64,000 nt of DNA from JBDWFY01 sp964291365 (GTDB lineage: Bacteria > Pseudomonadota > Alphaproteobacteria > Rhizobiales > Stappiaceae): the NCBI GenBank assembly GCA_964291365.2, contig OZ219985.1:62001-126000 (forward strand), written 5' to 3'. Numbering within the stretch: position 1 is the first letter of the stretch; each line of letters begins with the position of its first letter. The notes under the pieces are model-generated. The model had not been told where the DNA came from. It ran no database searches and saw only the letters and a program-made list of their open reading frames with translations. Positions 1 through 10,687 of the stretch are shown one piece after another. The translations under genes and the position numbers were made by a program.

Positions 1-77
1 ACCTTCCCCCAGAAATTTTCTCCGGGGGAGAGAATATCCAAAGGACAAGCACTCCCCCCAGAGTGAAGTTTCCTAGG

Positions 78-2145
78 AAAATTTCTCCCCCTCTAGCTAG
101 TAAAAATCCTCCCCCCTGCGAACAGAGACTAACAATGTTAGCTACACGAACTCATAACTTTCACCCTCATGCATGAAGATAACACTGTGCCATGCATAAT
201 TTAAACAATTCAAGATTATGCATATGCAAATGATCGACATTCTCACGATGGATAACAATGATACCAAGGCAAAATCATGGTTCTTTATCAGAAATAATTG
301 CTAGATCATCTGATATTTATGCATTCTCTGGACAAAAGGTAGGTCACTAGTACATGAAGGTAATTACATGTACTGGGCTTGGAGGGGGTGAGCCCTGTAT
401 CTCCCACCCCTAGATCCGCTCCTGTAACTCCATCGTGTTCAATTGCATGCACTGAATTATGAGACATTGAGTTGAGATGATCACTTAGTCTTATCTGACT
501 ACCATGCATGCAGCAAATCACCCAGCTGACAGCATGGTAGCCATCACACTATCAACAAGACAGCAGCATACTTAGTAATTAGATTGTTACCCGTTCTGCG
601 TACCATGCGAGTTCGATCGGCTCCACCCAACTGGATTGCAATTAATATACAGTCTACCTTGCAGATTTACTGCTTTAGGCTCCTGGTAAGCTTTCCAGTG
701 CAGAGTATCATACATAAAATCTAGTAACAGCGATCGTGACCTTACACCTGCACCCCGGAGAAAATTTCCTAGCCCGGGGCGGAGCCATTTTCCTAGTTTC
801 ATAAACGGATAGAAACTCCGTGGGGAGGAAGTATCCTTAGACCGCTACCTCCGGGGAGGAAATTTTACCCGGAGCCCGTACTCTATGATACCGGGCCAGT
901 GTCCGAGTGCAGTTCAACTGTCGAGTTGGTGCCTATTGAAACGATGAGGGGGGACCTGGAAATAGGGTTCAGCCAATGTGCCAACCAATGTGGCAACCCT
1001 GAACCTGAAAGTGGGAGGTTTCAATTTAAGGTAGGACTTTGATTAAATGGAAATTGCGGGGGTGGATAAGAGCAGTGGACACCTAAACCACATCAAAGGC
1101 ATCAGTGAAGTGCAAGATGTCTAACCACGTCCATTTAATTACCCCTGCCAAAGGGGTGTGGCTGCTAAGGCCGGATGTGTTCATTTAATATTCTCCAAGG
1201 ACCGGAAGCTAGGCCAGGCCAGACCACACTCACAGCAACACCATCCTGTGCCTCAAGGACCCCCTTTCTCAATCAGGTGTTGGCTGGCCACCGGAAGTCC
1301 ATCGGAAGCCCACAAACAATCCCACAAAAACCACACAGCTTTCACAGAGCCAAAATGCACACAATTCCATCACGATTGTTCCACCACACCGCCCACACAA
1401 GAGCTCACCTCATTTCCTGTGTGGGCGGAGCAACACCACCTCCTCACAACTACACCCACTTCACACCTTCGTTGCCTTTCCTCCGGCCCTACAGTCCGTA
1501 CAATCACACTGGTGTAGTCTGCCTCATTAACTGCCATGGCCTCACCTTTGACCTCCTGCCACGCTCACCAAGGCACCTGGCAAGGGGTCAGAGGTCACAC
1601 CGGACGGGGGACACGCCCACCTGTCGTCACGTCACGGTTGTGGGCCCCACAAGTGAAGCATGGGCCTGCAAATGCCGCGCCCAACCGGAACCAATAAAAC
1701 CTGCATTAAAGCGTGCACACACACTGAACGCATGACTTGGGACACGCCCACAGGCTAAATTAGGCATAATTGGCCTTCTTTTTTTTTTTTTTTTTTTTTT
1801 TTTTGTGCCAGCGGTTAATAGTTAAGAAAGAATGCTTTGATCTTGCTTTGATGTGGGCAATTACCGGTCTTTTCTTCAGGAGCCACGTCCGGTCGCTAAA
1901 TCACTCGCATAATGCTCCCTAGCCCCTCCTGACCACGCCCACCTCCGACCACAATATTCGTATGGCTTCGTTGACCACGCCCCTCCACGAATCGCTAATT
2001 AAATTAGTGATTTCCGATCCTCCCCATTTTTAATTAAGATCCCACCTTAAATCTTGACTTCACCAGTTTCGTGTCAGATCATTAGATCAAATCATAGATA
2101 ATAGAGAGTAGGGAGAGAATTTTTACTAGAGGGGGAGAAATTTTT
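78..2145. repeat. Distant inverted repeat, GC-rich arms (copy A)
   Basis: Positions 78-114 (AAAATTTCTCCCCCTCTAG, then CTAGTAAAAATCCTCCCCC) reappear reverse-complemented at 2111-2145. Related G/C-run blocks also occur at about 740-860. A second, shorter inverted repeat (CATAGATAATAGAGAG and its complement) encloses the right arm at about 2093-2161. The arrangement suggests the ends of an old DNA element about 2.1 kb long, but I found no clean target duplication and no coding remnant inside. The same layout occurs in copy B from 39,978. Confidence 0.45.
880..1830. other. Non-coding stretch with CACGCCC boxes, DR1-like motifs and poly-T
   Basis: No recognisable protein. Overlapping open frames at 1158-1735 have low-complexity H/T/P composition and no domain. 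The stretch carries several ACGCCCAC boxes (KLF/Sp-type motifs), two direct repeats resembling nuclear-receptor DR1 sites (TCACCTTTGACCT at 1552 and GGGTCAGAGGTCA at 1585), and a run of about 25 T near 1780. It is conserved in copy B at about 40.86-41.8 kb. Confidence 0.4.
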
Positions 2146-2352
2146 CTCTATTATCTATGATCAAATATCAGCCACGCGATTTTTGGGTGCAGTTTGGAGG
2201 TCAACGGTCAACCTTAACCCCTTTGGTACGAAATATCAAATCATGCAGCACACTGAGACTGAACGTGAAAAGGAATGTAGGTGTAGGAAAAGCTGTTGAG
2301 TACATATAAATCTAAGTATGTATATGTAAGATAATGGCTTATGAGCCTTACC

Positions 2353-2400
2353 TATCTGGGGGGCCTTCCAAGCCACTTGGTAATAAAGGCCCCCCAGATA
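2353..2400. repeat. Perfect 15-bp hairpin
   Basis: TATCTGGGGGGCCTT at 2353-2367 is followed at 2386-2400 by its exact reverse complement, with an 18-nt loop. It is also present in copy B near 42.35 kb. Function unknown; it may be a tiny fold-back element. Confidence 0.6.
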
Positions 2401-3029
2401 GATGATTATAATTAACTTGGCTGAACCAAAATAATTTATGAGCAGTCAGGTTTGAAACCGTTTGATTATTGTACAGGTGATATGCTATCCAAGAGAACAA
2501 GCTTAATTAGAAAGGCTCCTTAACCAAAGGATATCGTAAACTTGACCATGAAGACAAGCAGCATCTGCCGCACTCAGACTCAAGTACATCATATTTGTCA
2601 AGCTCATATCTGACTGAAAGCGAGAAGGGGCTGGTCAATCGCCTATAGATCCCGTGTCACGGAGGAATGCATTTCTGGTGTGTGTTAATTAGAATGGTAC
2701 GCTGGAAATGAACTTGTGCATTTTTTATTGTCAAGAGTATAATTATTAGGAAGAGTGTGCAACACACACAATAGTAGTGAAAACATGGATTTGATGTCAC
2801 AGCTGCAGTAGTAGTGGAGTGTGAATATGGTTAGCAGCTACTTAAAGTACAGCACTACAGCCACAAAATCCATGTACACTGTCTGCCAGTAGTGCATCTG
2901 CAGTGTGGCTTCATCCGGGCCTATCACTACACATCTGTGGTGTACTAGTACATGCAATACAAGGTGTTGCAACCACGCGGTAACGTCAAATGCAGAAAGA
3001 GATGTTTTCACTACTACTATGTGTATTAC

Positions 3030-3508
3030 TAGTCTCGCAAGCCACACCCTCTAATCACTGCGAGAGAGAGGGTCTGGTGAACGCGCATACAACGAGTTGT
3101 TCTGCGACAAGATCTTGTCACGTCCAATCATAACACGGCATGTTGATCATGTGACATTACATCATTGTCTAGTAGCCGTGTAAAATATTGCGCGTGTTGT
3201 AAAAATGTGCGAATGTGTACGTGTGGAGCTGGAGCGACGTGATCGATCGCGTCAGATCAGAAGATAGCGCTATGGCCGATGCTTCGAGAAGTTCGATCTT
3301 GTTCTCGATCTTTTGTGCTACTATAATAATACGCGCACGTGTGCGCACTAATATTACACGACTGGTGGCGCGAAAATGTGCTGCTGAGCGCGCGCCGCGG
3401 AAGATAATTAAAAGTGCAATTATTGCATTCCAGCAGAACAACTCGTTGTACGCACGTTCACCAGACCCTCTCTCTCGCAGTGATTAGAGGGTGTGGCTTG
3501 CGAGACTA
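3030..3508. mobile_element. MULE-type MITE, 76-bp TIRs, 9-bp TSD (copy A)
   Basis: The left end TAGTCTCGCAAGCCACACCC (3030) continues for about 76 bp, and its reverse complement forms 3433-3508 with two mismatches. The element is flanked on both sides by GTGTATTAC (3021-3029 and 3509-3517), a 9-bp target duplication. Long TIRs with a 9-bp duplication are the hallmark of Mutator-like elements. The 479-bp length and lack of a transposase make it non-autonomous. The open frames inside it (3169-3487) are incidental. Confidence 0.85.
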
Positions 3509-3657
3509 GTGTATTACACACTCTTCCTACAGTGCGCGCCAATCAGATTCAAGTACATTTGTCACATGACAACCAAAGTACATTACGTATGTTCATTATT
3601 ACGCGCAATGCGTGATTACAATTGTTTAGAGCAGAGAAACGTGCTAAGTAAAACGAC

Positions 3658-3939
3658 ATGGATGTCAAGTTGGCTTTGAGAGTAGTGACGGCTATACTGG
3701 AGTACGAAGAGTTGAAGGACAAGCAAAAAGAAGCTATAGAAGCATGTGCCGACAGAAAGGATGTGTTCATGTCTCTACCTACAGGGTATGGCAAGTCATT
3801 GTGTTGCCAGATCTTGCCTGTTCTGTTTGACGCTCTTTATGGCCATCAGACACTGTCGTCGATCATAGTAGTAGTAACTGCAGCACAGCTGGCAGTGGAC
3901 ATTTTTACATTGTGCGGTTGCGTGATCCAGCAAGATTGA
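3658..3939 (+). pseudogene. RecQ-like helicase N-terminal fragment (copy A)
   Basis: A 93-codon frame from an ATG reads like the start of a RecQ-family (SF2) DNA helicase. A 'KDKQKEAIEACADRKDVFM' segment corresponds to the Q/0-motif region and is followed by a Walker A motif, LPTGYGKSLCCQ, at residues about 41-52. The SIIVVV strand follows, but the expected motif Ia is replaced by unrelated sequence and the frame stops at 3939. No DEAD/DEVH box, helicase C domain or RQC domain follows. It is therefore a relic or an orphan first exon. A MULE MITE lies immediately upstream. Family-level call only. Confidence 0.6.
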
Positions 3940-4364
3940 GAGCATGGTTGATCAATAAAATTACGCAGTTGCACAATAACAAGAGTATATTATAGTGCAC
4001 GGTCGACATGGGCTCTATAGGCGATTTACTAGACCCCTTCTCGCTTTTTGCGTTAGAGGGGCCTGGCCTGTGAGACTAGTGATGGTCTACTGGACTCAAA
4101 TGGTGGGCATTTAGTTGATTATACACACCACTAGCAAACTCCATTTAGTTGGGGGGGGGGCTCTATAATGCATGATTTATTTGTGATATCAGTTTAAGAA
4201 AAATAATTTAACAGGCCTGCCATAAAGTGGGTAACTTTGGAGAATTGGCTCTTAGTTGGTATAATTTGGTAGAAATTAAATTTGGTGATCTGAATGCTGA
4301 AGATCATAAATCTGGTGATTTTTGATAAATTCACTTTGCCAAGTTTCCTTCTATACGGTATCTA

Positions 4365-4448
4365 TATCCTCGTCCCCCAGTCCCTCCCAGTTTTTTAATG
4401 TTTCACACAGAAACATTGAAAAGCTTGGAGGGGCTAGGGACAAGGCTA
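4365..4448. mobile_element. 84-bp MULE-type mini-MITE (copy A)
   Basis: A near-hairpin with ends TATCCTCGTCCCCC and (complement) TAGCCTTGTCCCTAG. The termini and the TTTTCAATGTT subterminal box match the 420-bp MULE MITE at 27,598. Flanks CGGTATCTA (4356-4364) and CAGTATGTA (4449-4457) agree at 7 of 9 positions, fitting an aged 9-bp target duplication. Confidence 0.65.
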
Positions 4449-5931
4449 CAGTATGTACATGTAGTACAATGTCATGTACATGTACTATGGCTGACCTTTA
4501 TGCTTAGTCACTGGATACATGTAATTTCAATGTGTGTTGTCTAAAGACATTTGCCCACAGCATACCGTATAGTGGGAAATTTTCGCTGGTGCATATTTTC
4601 GCGGAGTTGCCTCCCAGCCCTTCAGAAGAAAATTTCATGGTTCTTAATTTTGCGCTAGCACTCTGGTGAGACCACACCCACCGATGGTCCATAATTAGCA
4701 CTAGATTGAAAAAATTTCGTGGTTCTTATTTTCGAGGGGGTCGATCTATCCGTGAAAACCGCGAAACTTTGCACCATACAAAAATTTCCCGCTATAGGGT
4801 ACTACATGTAGGTGTGGGTTATGATACTTGACATAAAGACCATACCACATGATTGCATATAGGTATTGGTCATTGCATGCCTACTTTTTCACCACTCCAG
4901 CTATTAGCGTTTTGGATATAAACAATTGCATGCCCTTGATCCTTCATGATCCAAGAACACACAATAAAGCTAGGGCCTTAATATCCTTGTGGGAAGTGAT
5001 CATCATTATTCTTTTGTATCACTCAGATCACAGACATCAGTTCGGAGCTGACTATCATACTTTATGAATGACATCGATGACTGAAAATGCTCTAAACTCT
5101 GGTCCATAGCACAACATTCAGTGAGCAAAGAGCTCTGTAGAAACAACCTAATTGTCTGTAGGAAATGCTTCTAGCATCACCTAATGGACATCAGAAACCA
5201 CCCCCTATACCGCAGGATCAGTTTGGACCCTCTTTGCACTGATCTAGTATTATGTTGCACACACATTATGCTTGTACAAGTATCAAGTAAAATTTAGTTT
5301 TCAGTGGGTGAGATGAAGCTTCATGTATTGTAGGGTAGTTTAAGTTGAGCATAAATTCGTGCAGACTTTGGTGCATTGGCTGGAATGGTGTTCTTGATGC
5401 AACTGAATGTGTCCTGTGAGCTTTAGCACACCCTATGTGGCACAGTACTGAGTTAAGTAATGGTAGAATTTCCTTTGAGTTTCATTAGCAGCAGTAGGCT
5501 AGCTGTCTTCAGTAAAGAGAGCAGCCTCGGCCAGCTTAGTACTACTACAGGGCCAGAGGCCATGGACATAACGCACCAGAGGAGGTACGAAATTATTAAT
5601 ATTCCACGTGATTTGTGCGCATACCAATATGTGTGTCATCGTAGGTGTGTCCCTCATACAGTCGCTGTGCTGAAGCTCAAAAATTGTGGGATCCCCCTAG
5701 CTCAAATAGTGTAGTTTCGATCGCTGATCACGGCCATATATGTTTTGTTCGGGGATCCCGAGGGATCACCCTCGAAAATCGCCATTGAAGTTTTACTGTC
5801 ATAATATTAATATGGGGATAAAAAGTGATGACACAGCAGATTTCGGGGAGCACGTGATCATTTCCTACCTCCTCTGATGACGCACATTTACGTTATAGTC
5901 ACATGACCTGGCCCTTGGTATATATATATGG
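4449..5931. other. Intergenic, no gene recognised
   Basis: Only short open frames without recognisable domains occur here. Nothing in it suggests splice-linked coding exons. The corresponding stretch in copy B (44,443-45,930) is alike, with a 4-nt GCTA insertion at 45,455 relative to A. Confidence 0.5.
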
Positions 5932-6268
5932 TCAAGAGTAGATTAGCCATAAGAGTGTTTAACTACTGCAGGCCCCATATAAAATGCGAAACGTCTGAAT
6001 GACATCAGAAAATCAGATAATCAGCACAGTGAGTGTGTATCATAAGTGGATGATGGGCAGATAAGCCTAGTATTGTGGCTTTCACTGGTGCAGCTGGCTA
6101 GTCAGTTAATGATATTCACAGAGCCAGCACTGCACTTACAGTTTACACAGCAACAGCTACAGTACATTGTGGCTAACCAAAGCAGCGTATGTGCAACGTT
6201 ATTCAGACGTTTCGCATTTATATGGGGCCTGCAGTAGTTCAACACTCTTATGGCTAATCTACTCTTGA
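5932..6268. mobile_element. 337-bp TIR element, ~68-bp TIRs (copy A)
   Basis: The left arm begins TCAAGAGTAGATTAGCCATA (5932) and runs about 68 bp to GAAACGTCTGAAT. The right arm (about 6201-6268) is its reverse complement with one mismatch and one indel. Both flanks read TATGG (5927-5931 and 6269-6273), a candidate 5-bp target duplication. No transposase is inside, so it is a MITE of unassigned superfamily. The open frame at 6046-6237 is incidental. Confidence 0.75.
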
Positions 6269-6720
6269 TATGGTACATGGTATGCACATCATGCATGCTG
6301 CATGCTGCATGTATTAATTATTAATTGATACGTGTTCAGAAGAATACAATGATTTGCAAGAATAGCTGGTAGCTAAAATGTTTGCGAGTGTGAGCTACAG
6401 CTAAATCTGAAGCTGAAACAGAGGTGACTCATGTAAATCTAGTGTTATAACAGTGAAAGAAACCTACCACAATCGACAAATACGATCGATTCAGTTTGGG
6501 TTTTGTCTCACAGTGAACCAAGTTTTCTTGATTTACAAGAAGTTGGAGGGGTGGACGGGCAGGGTATGGCACTGTATCTTCTTTTCTCTTGGATTTCAAC
6601 ACACTTTCTCATGCTTTAGATTGTGTCTTAACTAGATTTTGTATAGTGTATATGGGGCAACACACCCACTTTTTGTGCGCACGTGATTGTGTCCAACCTG
6701 GCCTCATGGCCGGCCGGCCT

Positions 6721-6798
6721 GCTATATATAACGCTGAGCTCGAGCGAGTTGTAAATTATAATTTCCGTACCAAAGGGATTACGTTTGACCTTTGACCT
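6721..6798 (+). promoter_or_regulatory. Putative promoter: TATA-like box plus perfect DR1 (copy A)
   Basis: CTATATATAAC at about 6722 is a TATA-like box. TGACCTTTGACCT at 6786-6798 is a perfect DR1 (the complement reads AGGTCAAAGGTCA), the consensus bound by HNF4/RXR-class nuclear receptors in animals. It ends 28 bp before the ATG of the unknown gene at 6826. Motif presence is seen directly; use as a promoter is inference. Confidence 0.4.
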
Positions 6799-6825
6799 CC
6801 CAAAATCGCCTGAGTGTCCACAAAC

Positions 6826-7845
6826 ATGGCTAGCCCTAACCCAGTGACTGCGATAGAGCCCAAGTGTGTGGTGTCCACAAACGCAGACAGCCCTAACCCA
6901 GTGATTGTGCCAGGGATCATAGCGGCGGCGGAGCCCGAGTGTGAGGAGTCCACAAATACGGCCGCCAGCCCTAACCCAGTGACTGCGCCGATAGAGCCCA
7001 AGTGTGTGACAAATATTGCCAGCTCTAATCCAGTGAATGCGATAGAGCCTTCTGCAACGACTCAGTCAAGTGAACAAAATAACTCAGTGAATACAATGGG
7101 GATGGTATTCACTGAAGGACGGACAAACATCGGTGAAACCTCTCTGTTTTATGATCAGGCCTTAACAGGCTCACTGTTAGCTGTCGGTGGTGGCACTCAA
7201 CTTATTAAGGAGTTTGATGGGTCGAATCTCGAAAGTTGGGTCCGGGATTTAAACGATGAGATGGCTGTAGCTTGTTGCCTGGCCATAAAAGATCTTAAAG
7301 TTGGGTTGAAGGAACGTAATGTTAAATGTCTCACCTTCGACCAAGTTGAAAGCATTTTCAACAATTGTAACTACATTGTTAAAGATGAAAAGAATTCGAA
7401 GCATGTGAGTGGTATGAAAACATACGAAGAGAAAGATCTGACTAATACTAACATTTCTACCTGGATCAGAGGCCTTTTCCAAAAGCAAGACGAACAAAAA
7501 TTGCTCACAAATTCATTACTAGCTCAGATGATGGTCAAAGAAAGCTTCTTAAATCAACTTGCAGTCAAGGTGATAGAACACAGAGCTTCTGCTGAAGATC
7601 TACCGACACCAGTAGACAGTGCTAAGGCCAAGATACTGGAACTTGGTACTGTACACTTTCCTGGGACAAAAGGTGTACTTAGTCTTTCTCGACTCCAAGT
7701 ATTTGCCCTATCATGCTGTAAAGAATCAGGAATTGAAATCGAGTACAAAAAAGAAGACTTCAGGCCATTTAGGGCTGCCATTGACACAACAATAGCTACA
7801 AAGGCAAGAGAGAAGTTGGGAATCCAGGAGACCTTTGACTTCTAA
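6826..7845 (+). CDS. Unrecognised 339-aa protein, family member 1 (copy A)
   Basis: I do not recognise this family. The frame is also open upstream of the ATG at 6826; I chose this ATG because it is the first in frame after the putative promoter. Residues about 1-75 contain four imperfect repeats of a 'SPNPVTAIEPKCV' unit. The remainder looks globular, with conserved-looking blocks SWVRDLNDEMAVACC, SIFNNCNYIV, ISTWIRGLF, and a C-terminal AREKLGIQETFDF. The same blocks occur in the minus-strand gene at 15,281-16,195, so the two are paralogs. No signal peptide, membrane segment or known catalytic motif is visible. It stays open in both copies of the duplication, with only about five residue differences, so it may be a functional intronless gene. 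It lies 2.3 kb upstream of the MULE. Confidence 0.65.
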   Translation: MASPNPVTAIEPKCVVSTNADSPNPVIVPGIIAAAEPECEESTNTAASPNPVTAPIEPKCVTNIASSNPVNAIEPSATTQSSEQNNSVNTMGMVFTEGRTNIGETSLFYDQALTGSLLAVGGGTQLIKEFDGSNLESWVRDLNDEMAVACCLAIKDLKVGLKERNVKCLTFDQVESIFNNCNYIVKDEKNSKHVSGMKTYEEKDLTNTNISTWIRGLFQKQDEQKLLTNSLLAQMMVKESFLNQLAVKVIEHRASAEDLPTPVDSAKAKILELGTVHFPGTKGVLSLSRLQVFALSCCKESGIEIEYKKEDFRPFRAAIDTTIATKAREKLGIQETFDF

Positions 7846-10140
7846 CAACTAAATTTGTGTGAACATGTAGCTAACATTAGTGTATTATCTGCCAACTGTA
7901 TAATAATGAATAATGTGTCATCCATAGTCTCAGCCGGTATGCCTCGCATAACTGATAGAACCAGGTATATATTAAGCAGAAAAGTTTCATGTATAGACAG
8001 AAAGATCTTTTTATTGCCATGGTACATAATACTACATACATATGCTAGCAGGCCAAACTATGGTCTAGCTCTTGTTCTTAAAGCGATTGGGGTTGGAAAT
8101 TTGAATCTTCCATTTTGGATGTAGAGAAGTGGATCACCAGTCTCATGGTGTCGCACAAACTTAATGGTTTTGCATGACTTGATACACTTCAGGTCATATA
8201 CTCCTCTTCAGATGGACTTTTCTTCAAGACTTATTGTTTGATAGGCACTGACTTTTCAGTGTTGGAACCTTGTTGGAATGGCATGGGGAATCATCAGTTA
8301 CGGAAAATTGGACATCTTCAGCATTACGCCACTCTAAGTTGTACTTTTGTTTCTAGTTCCCTGCCTGAATACTTTTGGCAATTTCCAGAGCATCTTCAGT
8401 AGCTAGTTTGTATACCGCATGCACAACTGACACGTGAATATTTAATGACAAAAATTAGCGTTCAAAGAAAGTCTGATTTGGTTGCTATGATGCTGATTTA
8501 CCGCCCGCGCCCACATGGTCTTTGGAAGAATCCAGAAACAGAAGTACAACTTGGAGTGGCCTTATCCAGTAGACTTTTAATGATTCTGTTGATGGGGCGT
8601 CTTCATATGACAACTCAAAACACTGGCATATCAGATAGTTGTGGACAAGGTGATGCTGGTTGCACTAGCTAGCTGCCTTACGTTCTTGTGTAGCCCCTTC
8701 CCTTACTTCATCAGTTTGATTTGTGCCCTTCGCTGATGATTGCTGAAGTTACAAGGCTTTGCAAGATTCTGCGACCTGACTGGTTGCTCAGTTCAGGGCC
8801 AGCTGATGAGCTACACTCTTCCCGGGTATCCTGGATTTTCGTTCAATCAGTGAGGATCTTCAGGCGTTCTCTATTTCTCACAATTTTCGATGGTAGTTCG
8901 GTTTTTCGCACACAATTTGTGGCTACTGTTCCAATTGGAGTGCTCTATCAATAGGCTGTCTGGAGTTCCAGTACTACACTGACTCAGTGGTTTTCACACC
9001 AACTGGATAAGGGTACCTTTTTCACCTTCCTGGAATTTCCAAGAGAGCGTTCTACTTGAACTACAGCCTACAGGCAGAAAGAATAGCTGTCTTACTTAGC
9101 TCAGGTAGCTTGATATGTTTGGTGCGGCCATGCCAATTTAATTCCTTGTTCAACAGACCTGACCGACTCTATATTTTCCTGATAACAAAGGAAAACAACA
9201 ATTAATTAAGAAAAAGGTCAAAGTGCAACTACAATGTTGCTCAGCCATGTGATTTCATTTAGCCTTCTTCAATAATATTGTTATTCTTGCATGCACCACA
9301 CATGGCATTGTTCTAAAGTTATTCTATGAAAATGGTAACATGCTAGGTTTCTCATTCACGCATATGCATGAATGAGAAACCTAGCATGTAATCCAGGATC
9401 AATGCATACATATACATAGCTACCCACAAAAAAATAATCACGTTCCTCAAGGTATGCGTGCATATAAATCTGGCCATCCATACTGGGTATTGAACGCTCA
9501 AATAATTAAGGCCTGCAGCTGTAGCTAGCTATAGGCCTATGGTGACCTCAAAGATAAAAAAATATATATATATACATATATATTATTCACTACTTGGGGC
9601 GTAATTGTCTCCTTTAACATAATATCAGATAGCCATATAATATAATTATAGCTATCCGGGCTAGCTGATAATAATATCATATTCAGTGTTGGTAAGGAGT
9701 CACCCAAGTTTACTGTGATCATGGTGTGCCTTGGGGAAAGGGGAAAATGTTCTATCAAGGGTGGACATCAAGACTTTTTAATTCAGTGAAGGATCGATAC
9801 TATGCAACTGTAACATGTGCCACCATATAAGCGTATTTTTAGGAACGGAAGCCTGATGGGGATCCCCATTATCCAATCAATTACGTGGGCGATGTGCCCG
9901 GTTTTGTGAAGTCGCGATTACGCCACTCTGGCCGGCCGGCCAAGTTAGCCCTGCGCCCGCGAGCGGGCGTGTACTTTTGACGTTAGCTAGCGAAATCGAC
10001 TTCGCGAGTGTACTGAAGGATGATGCAGAAGGGACGGCTTACCTCTCTCTTCGATGTGTATCCTTCGTTTCTTGGGCTTATCCACCATCGTAGGCGCGTT
10101 GGGATCGATCGACCGATAGCTGACTGTGGGCGTGGTTTAC
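7846..10140. other. Intergenic, no gene recognised; contains a 21-bp palindrome
   Basis: Several short open frames (8445-8672, 8721-8954) carry no recognisable domain. The clearest structure is an inverted repeat at 9338-9358 and 9369-9389 (ACATGCTAGGTTTCTCATTC and complement, 10-nt loop), present in both copies. A GC-rich block with GGCCGGCCGGCC and GCGCCCGCGAGCGGGCG at about 9930-9970 precedes the MULE and may be part of its outer terminal region. Confidence 0.45.
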
Positions 10141-10687
10141 GGGATCGACTAAGTCCACTGCACCCATAGGTAACAGAGAGATATGGTTCATCCAAGGCTA
10201 AGTTGATGAGGGTCACGTGATATGCCGCAATGCGCTTGCGCCACGATAATGCGTTGACCTCCGACCTGTGCCTCTATCTATCTAGCTCTAGCTCTATAGC
10301 CATTGTGCACGTGCATATCATATCGCATGTGGGTAATAAAAGCGCGCGAAACTCAACCATCATTGCACACGTGAATTCAAGCCATGGCCATGGACGTACC
10401 ACCACAGTGGGTCGAAGAGCACAGTGACTGGAGAAGGTTGGCCTATATGAGGCCAGTATGAGGGTTATGTTGATGATAGAGACCTGGTGAGACAGCAGCA
10501 CCAAGCATGCACTGTGTCAACCTTTGGGATTAGACGATCTTGGGCAAACAATGCTCAAATAACTTCCGGAGTCGACAATCACCCTAGTCAAGCTCAAGGA
10601 AAGGAGAATAAGGTATAATACAATCAATAAATGATTATACACAATAATTATTCAAATAGCTATAAACTGGAGTCTGTCACACTGTAG

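Noticed and set aside
1158..1735. Overlapping open frames of 119 and 186 codons (and copies at 41,136-41,674)
   Set aside because: Low-complexity His/Thr/Pro composition in two overlapping frames, no domain, and one ends differently in copy B. Reads as non-coding GC-rich sequence.
3169..3487. Two opposite 90-codon frames
   Set aside because: They lie wholly inside the 479-bp MULE MITE and mirror each other; by-product of the inverted repeats.
8445..8954. 75- and 77-codon frames preserved in both copies
   Set aside because: Preservation is expected at this divergence; no recognisable motif or splice context.
10384..10490. Annotating the first MULE exon (MAMD...) as a separate small gene
   Set aside because: It fits as a 5' exon of the transposon and is frameshifted in copy A; no independent support.
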